From: SXRF01 sp038043465 | GTDB taxonomy: Bacteria > Pseudomonadota > Alphaproteobacteria > Rickettsiales > SXRF01 | DNA length: 42,941 nt | Assembly: GCA_038043465.1 (NCBI GenBank) | Contig: JBBTBX010000017.1 | Coordinates: 1-42,941, forward strand | Direction: 5' to 3' | Part shown: piece by piece, positions 40,327 through 42,941 of the stretch | Position numbering within the stretch: position 1 is the first letter of the stretch | How the letters are laid out: every line of letters starts with the position of its first letter | The notes under the pieces: model-generated | What the model was told of the DNA's origin: nothing | The model's database searches: none | Seen by the model: the letters and a program-made list of their open reading frames with translations, nothing else | Position numbers and translations under genes: made by a program

Positions 40327-40809
40327 ATGACTAAAGATCAGATTAATTATCCGCTTCTTATTGATCAAGCGATGCGCGGTGTCGTTCGTGATGTGCTGAG
40401 GCTTGTGCAATCTACCGGTCTTCCTGGTAATCACCATTTTTATGTTTCTTATTCCACCTTGCATCCTGGTGTGCGGATGTCTGAGCAACTGCGCGCTAAA
40501 TATCCCAAAGAAATAACTATAGTTATCCAGCATCAATTCTGGGATTTCAAAGTTGAAGATCAGCAATTTCATGTGACTCTTTCTTTTGGTGGAGTTCCGG
40601 AAAAACTTACGATTCCTTTTGCAGCACTCACGGCATTTGCTGATCCGAGCATTAAGTTTGGCTTGCAATTCCAGCAGTCAGAGATGTTCGAAAATGGTTC
40701 TGCCATGTCTGCAAAAATGGAAGAGCCTATCAGTGAAGATGTGGTTTTTGATGCAGCTGCAAGCAGTGAAGATAAAATCATATCTCTTGATGCTTTCCGT
40801 AAAAAATAA
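40327..40809 (+). CDS. sspB: ClpXP adaptor SspB (alpha type)
   Basis: A 160-residue protein. The substrate-binding domain spans about 8-120: INYPLLIDQAMRGVVRDVLRL, HHFYVSYSTLHPGVRMSEQLRAKYPKEITIVIQHQFWDF, then FHVTLSFGGVPEKLTIPFAALTAFADPS. A flexible acidic linker with Ser/Glu/Ala (SAKMEEPISEDVVFD) leads to a short C-terminal ClpX-binding tail (KIISLDAFRKK). SspB delivers ssrA-tagged proteins to ClpXP. Its gene lies just after the tmRNA that encodes the tag. Confidence 0.95.
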   Translation: MTKDQINYPLLIDQAMRGVVRDVLRLVQSTGLPGNHHFYVSYSTLHPGVRMSEQLRAKYPKEITIVIQHQFWDFKVEDQQFHVTLSFGGVPEKLTIPFAALTAFADPSIKFGLQFQQSEMFENGSAMSAKMEEPISEDVVFDAAASSEDKIISLDAFRKK

Positions 40810-41245
40810 TTCCTTCATGCAAAATGCTATCAATTGTGCGCAAGCAGCTATTGCCGCTGGCGAAGTGCCGATTGGTGCGGTGATAGTAAAAGATAATAGG
40901 GTTATTGCCTCGGCATATAACCTTGTAGAAAAGAACTGTGACCCAACAGCGCATGCTGAAATACTCGTTATTCGTTCCGCTTGCGAAATCCTTAAATCAC
41001 CACGCCTTATAGATTGCGATTTATATGTGACGCTGGAGCCGTGCGCCATGTGTGCGCAGGCGATAAGCCTTGCCCGTATCCGTAGGCTTTATTTTGGTGC
41101 GTATGATGAAAAGGGAGGAGGGGTAGAAAATGGTGCGAGTATTTTTTCGCAGCCAACCTGCAATCATAAACCGGAAGTTTACGGTGGAATAAACGAGAGC
41201 GAATGTGGTGATTTGCTGCGCGAATTTTTTAGGGCAAAGCGTTAG
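40790..41245 (+). CDS. tadA: tRNA-specific adenosine deaminase
   Basis: A 151-residue cytidine-deaminase-fold enzyme. The zinc and proton-shuttle motif is DPTAHAEILVIRSA (His, Glu) and the second zinc pair TLEPCAMCAQAISLARI. RIRRLYFGAYDEKGGGVENGASIFSQPTCNHKPEVYGG matches TadA. It converts A34 to inosine in tRNA-Arg(ACG). I choose ATG 40790, giving MLSVKNNSFMQNAI, which matches the usual N-terminal length, over ATG 40817; both lack a clear ribosome site. At 40790 it overlaps sspB by 20 nt. Confidence 0.92.
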   Translation: MLSVKNNSFMQNAINCAQAAIAAGEVPIGAVIVKDNRVIASAYNLVEKNCDPTAHAEILVIRSACEILKSPRLIDCDLYVTLEPCAMCAQAISLARIRRLYFGAYDEKGGGVENGASIFSQPTCNHKPEVYGGINESECGDLLREFFRAKR

Positions 41246-41336
41246 GCTGTGTCGCCATTCACTACTATGTCTTGCTGCAAACATGGTTTTCTGCGCTTCC
41301 GCTACGCACGTACTACAAAATCCGCATGCTGGATTA

Positions 41337-41663
41337 CTACCGTCCGCGTCCTCCGCCATCTTCGGTTCCGGCGAAACGATTCCAGCGGTCATGGCTTACT
41401 CGTTTTTTATTGTTAAGCAGGTTACGGATGCTGGAAACCTGAACGCTCCAGGTTTCTTTTTTATCCTGCCTTTTTTCCTCTTCCTTACTACGTTTTTTCT
41501 TTCTTTCTTTTTCGGCAATTTCTTTGAGATCTTTATCAGTCTTGGCTTGTGCGCGACGCAACAGCATAAGGTTGAAAACTCCCTGATGCGCTTTGTTTTT
41601 CTTCTGTAAAGCTTTCTTTTTTTCCCTACGTTTGACCCGCATCTGTTGAAAAACATTACTCAT
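41337..41663 (-). CDS. Small lysine/arginine-rich hypothetical protein
   Basis: A 108-residue, strongly basic protein: MSNVFQQMRVKRREKKKALQKKNKAHQG, then a long charged helix (KDLKEIAEKERKKKRSKEEEKRQDKK). The C-terminal 30 residues (VSSIRNLLNNKKRVSHDRWNRF) are less regular and end in a Gly/Arg run. ATG 41663 overlaps the stop of the previous minus-strand gene by 8 nt, so both are likely one transcript. No family recognised; charge suggests nucleic-acid or ribosome contact. Confidence 0.55.
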   Translation of the reverse strand: MSNVFQQMRVKRREKKKALQKKNKAHQGVFNLMLLRRAQAKTDKDLKEIAEKERKKKRSKEEEKRQDKKETWSVQVSSIRNLLNNKKRVSHDRWNRFAGTEDGGGRGR

Positions 41664-41832
41664 GCGCTGCGCCTTTATCATCTTCGTTGTTTAAAGATGA
41701 GTTTGCCAGCTTGCGCCGGCGCAAATTAGCGCGCAAGGCAGCAGCCAGCCTTTCGTCCTTTAATTTATTCTGTTTTTTGGAGGACGAATTGTTGTTATGG
41801 CATGATTGTACTGGTGTATAGTCTTTGGTCAT
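41656..41832 (-). CDS. Small basic hypothetical protein
   Basis: A 58-residue protein beginning MTKDYTPVQSCHNN. The core KLKDERLAAALRANLRRRKL has the look of short, arginine-rich helical proteins widespread in alphaproteobacteria, sometimes kept next to UDP-GlcNAc or DUF2948 genes, but I give no function. The longer open frame back to 42003 would run through the tRNA gene, so ATG 41832 is used. Likely translated with the following basic gene. Confidence 0.6.
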   Translation of the reverse strand: MTKDYTPVQSCHNNNSSSKKQNKLKDERLAAALRANLRRRKLANSSLNNEDDKGAAHE

Positions 41833-41972
41833 CGCCCTATTTTGCCTTAAAATACTGATATTGCAAATATTTAATAATATAATATGCCTAAATAGCTTGA
41901 GAATATAACTCCGTGCTTGCACTTGCGCTGTTCTTATGGCATTTTCCCCTGCCTTATCAGCTTCTTCTAGCT

Positions 41973-42047
41973 GCTGCTGTAGCTCAGTGGTAGAGCACGT
42001 CATTGGTAATGACGGGGTCGGGTGTTCGATTCACCTCAGCAGCACCA
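41973..42047 (+). tRNA. tRNA-Thr (GGU)
   Basis: Complete cloverleaf: acceptor GCTGCTG / CAGCAGC, D-arm GCTC...GAGC, anticodon arm CGTCA-TTGGTAA-TGACG with GGT at its centre, T-arm GGGTG-TTCGATT-CACCT, discriminator A and encoded CCA (42045-42047). Confidence 0.95.
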
Positions 42048-42272
42048 TTATTTTCTGCGGGTTTGCGAGTTTTAGCAAAACTCTGGATATATTCCATTGC
42101 AACCCTATTGCAACTTTACCATTATTTTATCAGCTAAGTAAATTTCTACCACCCATTAGGATTATAGGTTTATTCCTTAAAAAGCCCAAAAATCTAAACT
42201 TCATTGCTTTTATGATAAACGATAAGTACAAATAGAGCCTATTATAATTATACCTATGAAATAAAAGAAATT

Positions 42273-42398
42273 ATGGCTTTTAATGAGAATACCAGAGTAA
42301 AAATACCAGCCTTATTGCATTTAGGCAGGCTGGGCTTTGAATACCTTTCTCTTTCCAAAGCCAAAATAGATGAATCCACAAATATATTTACGGATATT
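42273..42398 (+). pseudogene. hsdR: 5' fragment of a type I restriction subunit R gene (hsdR)
   Basis: Forty-two codons, MAFNENTRVKIPALLHLGRL then GFEYLSLSKAKIDESTNIF, match the highly conserved first residues of type I restriction enzyme R subunits (typically NEDTRVKIP..LHL.RLGYeYlSL). Homology stops abruptly at TNIFTDI. The following bases belong to the integrase fragment on the other strand, so the other ~900 residues are lost. No hsdM or hsdS is near. Confidence 0.75.
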
Positions 42399-42728
42399 GG
42401 TATCAAACCATTCTTTTGCCACAGCTCCGAAGGTATTATCGGCATTGAACGCAACAAGGCGTTTTACTTCCTGCCTTTTTGCAACAGGGTCAATGCCATC
42501 GCCTATGAGTTTTTTTGCTTCGTCGCGTTTTTCTCGAGCTATCTTTAATGAAATTGCAGGGTAGACACCAATTGCTAGCCTCTTTTCTTTACCAGCATAG
42601 CGATATTTGAGTCGCCAATATTTTGAGCCATTGGGATTTACTTCTAAATATAATCCACCTTCAGCGGCAATCCTATAGATTTTGTTTGTTGGTTTGAGAG
42701 CTTTGATTGCAATTTCAGTAAGTGCCAT
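42390..42728 (-). pseudogene. N-terminal fragment of a P4-type tyrosine integrase
   Basis: About 113 residues of a phage/island integrase with the DUF4102 arm-binding domain: ALTEIAIKALKPTNKIYRIA, GGLYLEVNPNGSKYWRLKYRYAGKEKRLAIGVYPAISLKIAREKRDEA and DGIDPVAKRQEVKR, then TFGAVAKEWFDTNI. The catalytic C-terminal domain is missing; after this point the reading frame is antisense to the hsdR fragment and ends in a stop at 42321. The start lies 155 nt from the 3' end of a tRNA-Thr(UGU), the expected attachment site for this integrase class. It cannot be active. Confidence 0.85.
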
Positions 42729-42749
42729 AACAGGGATCCTCCATTTTGT

Positions 42750-42840
42750 GCCCCCAATTATGCCCCAATATGCCCCCAGATGTCACTAAATTAATTAGGA
42801 TGACATAGGATGTAAAATACACTAAATTTCTTGGTTTTCT
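42750..42840. other. Probable integrase arm/attachment region
   Basis: Between the integrase start and the tRNA lie tandem repeats of a TGCCCCCAATTATGCCCC type and two CACTAAATT copies (near 42784 and 42820). Such repeats near P4-type integrase starts are typical arm sites. The tRNA 3' end would be the core site. I did not see a second copy of that end inside the window. Confidence 0.4.
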
Positions 42841-42882
42841 GCTAGTATTTTGGACTTTACCAGAAGTCCTCGGAAGTGAAAA

Positions 42883-42941
42883 TGGTGCCGCTTGTCGGAT
42901 TCGAACTGACGACCTACCGCTTACAAGGCGGTTGCTCTACC
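42883..42941 (-). tRNA. tRNA-Thr (UGU), 3' part, cut by window end
   Basis: On the minus strand the sequence reads GAGC, anticodon arm ACCGC-CTTGTAA-GCGGT with TGT at its centre, variable AGGTC, T-arm GTCAG-TTCGAAT-CCGAC, acceptor AAGCGGC and ACCA. The 5' acceptor strand lies outside the window. One A-C mismatch occurs in the T stem. Confidence 0.88.

Noticed and set aside
41205..41609. 134-residue plus-strand frame
   Set aside because: Antisense to the basic minus-strand gene and overlapping tadA; Phe/Leu-rich as expected from the complement of Lys/Glu codons.
42321..42389. C-terminal residues of the integrase frame as real protein
   Set aside because: They are the antisense of the hsdR fragment and show no integrase motif.
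1..42941. CRISPR arrays, rRNA genes, intact insertion sequences
   Set aside because: No regularly spaced repeats, no rRNA sequence and no transposase gene were seen.

Overview
The window looks like chromosomal DNA of a low-to-moderate GC alphaproteobacterium. The evidence is a circularly permuted (two-piece) tmRNA gene whose tag ends in VAVAA, the order zapA - 6S RNA - fau - TIGR00282 phosphoesterase, the plsY-dprA-topA-(...)-rnr cluster, an NDUFS4-like complex I accessory subunit, an SspB of the alpha type, and a DUF2610 protein, a family best known from Rickettsiales and relatives. I cannot name the genus. Several long, low-complexity proteins without recognisable families suggest an uncultured lineage.

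Layout. 1-353: C-terminal remnant of a glycoside hydrolase. 403-6562: a metal-stress cassette bracketed by two inverted copies of a ~130-140 bp multi-hairpin repeat. It holds doxX-sigF-nrsF on the minus strand and bufA-bufB-bufC, a Cys-rich secreted protein, a barrel-like protein, a MerP-like and a MerT-like protein on the plus strand. 6582-8828: ovoA (ovothiol synthesis). 8892-10359: arsR-arsC-aquaporin operon. 10460-13491: an epimerase, a Phd/PIN toxin-antitoxin pair and three unknown genes. 13601-17602: gatC-gatA-gatB, split by a brnT/brnA toxin-antitoxin pair plus a small orf. 17690-25733: ruvX, plsY, dprA, topA, EVE protein, DUF433/DUF5615 pair, rnr. 25744-35110: complex I subunit, DUF2610 and lineage-specific proteins, Sel1 protein, ettA, GGCT-like, SDR and LOG proteins. 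35301-37559: a 752-residue Pro/Thr/Lys-rich protein. 37793-41245: zapA, 6S RNA, fau, phosphoesterase, tmRNA, sspB, tadA. 41337-42941: two small genes, tRNA-Thr(GGU), and a collapsed mobile island (hsdR start fused head-to-head to an integrase start) against tRNA-Thr(UGU).

How the parts fit. The left third is the most interesting region. I find matches to the Caulobacter SigF promoter pattern (GTAACC-N16-CGAA) as a divergent pair between doxX and bufA and, with exact 16-bp spacing, upstream of ovoA. This predicts one ECF sigma regulon joining copper-binding bufferin maturation, a MerP/MerT-like pair and the histidine-derived thiol ovothiol. Bufferin and its maturation enzymes are separated by a strong hairpin plus T-run that ends directly at the bufB start codon.

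Other notable points are a tmRNA tag that carries the AANDN adaptor-binding motif twice, with sspB directly downstream; a toxin-antitoxin pair embedded between gatC and gatA; and a toxin gene overlapping the start of an RNase R that appears to lack its usual N-terminal winged-helix domain. I saw no rRNA genes and no CRISPR array.
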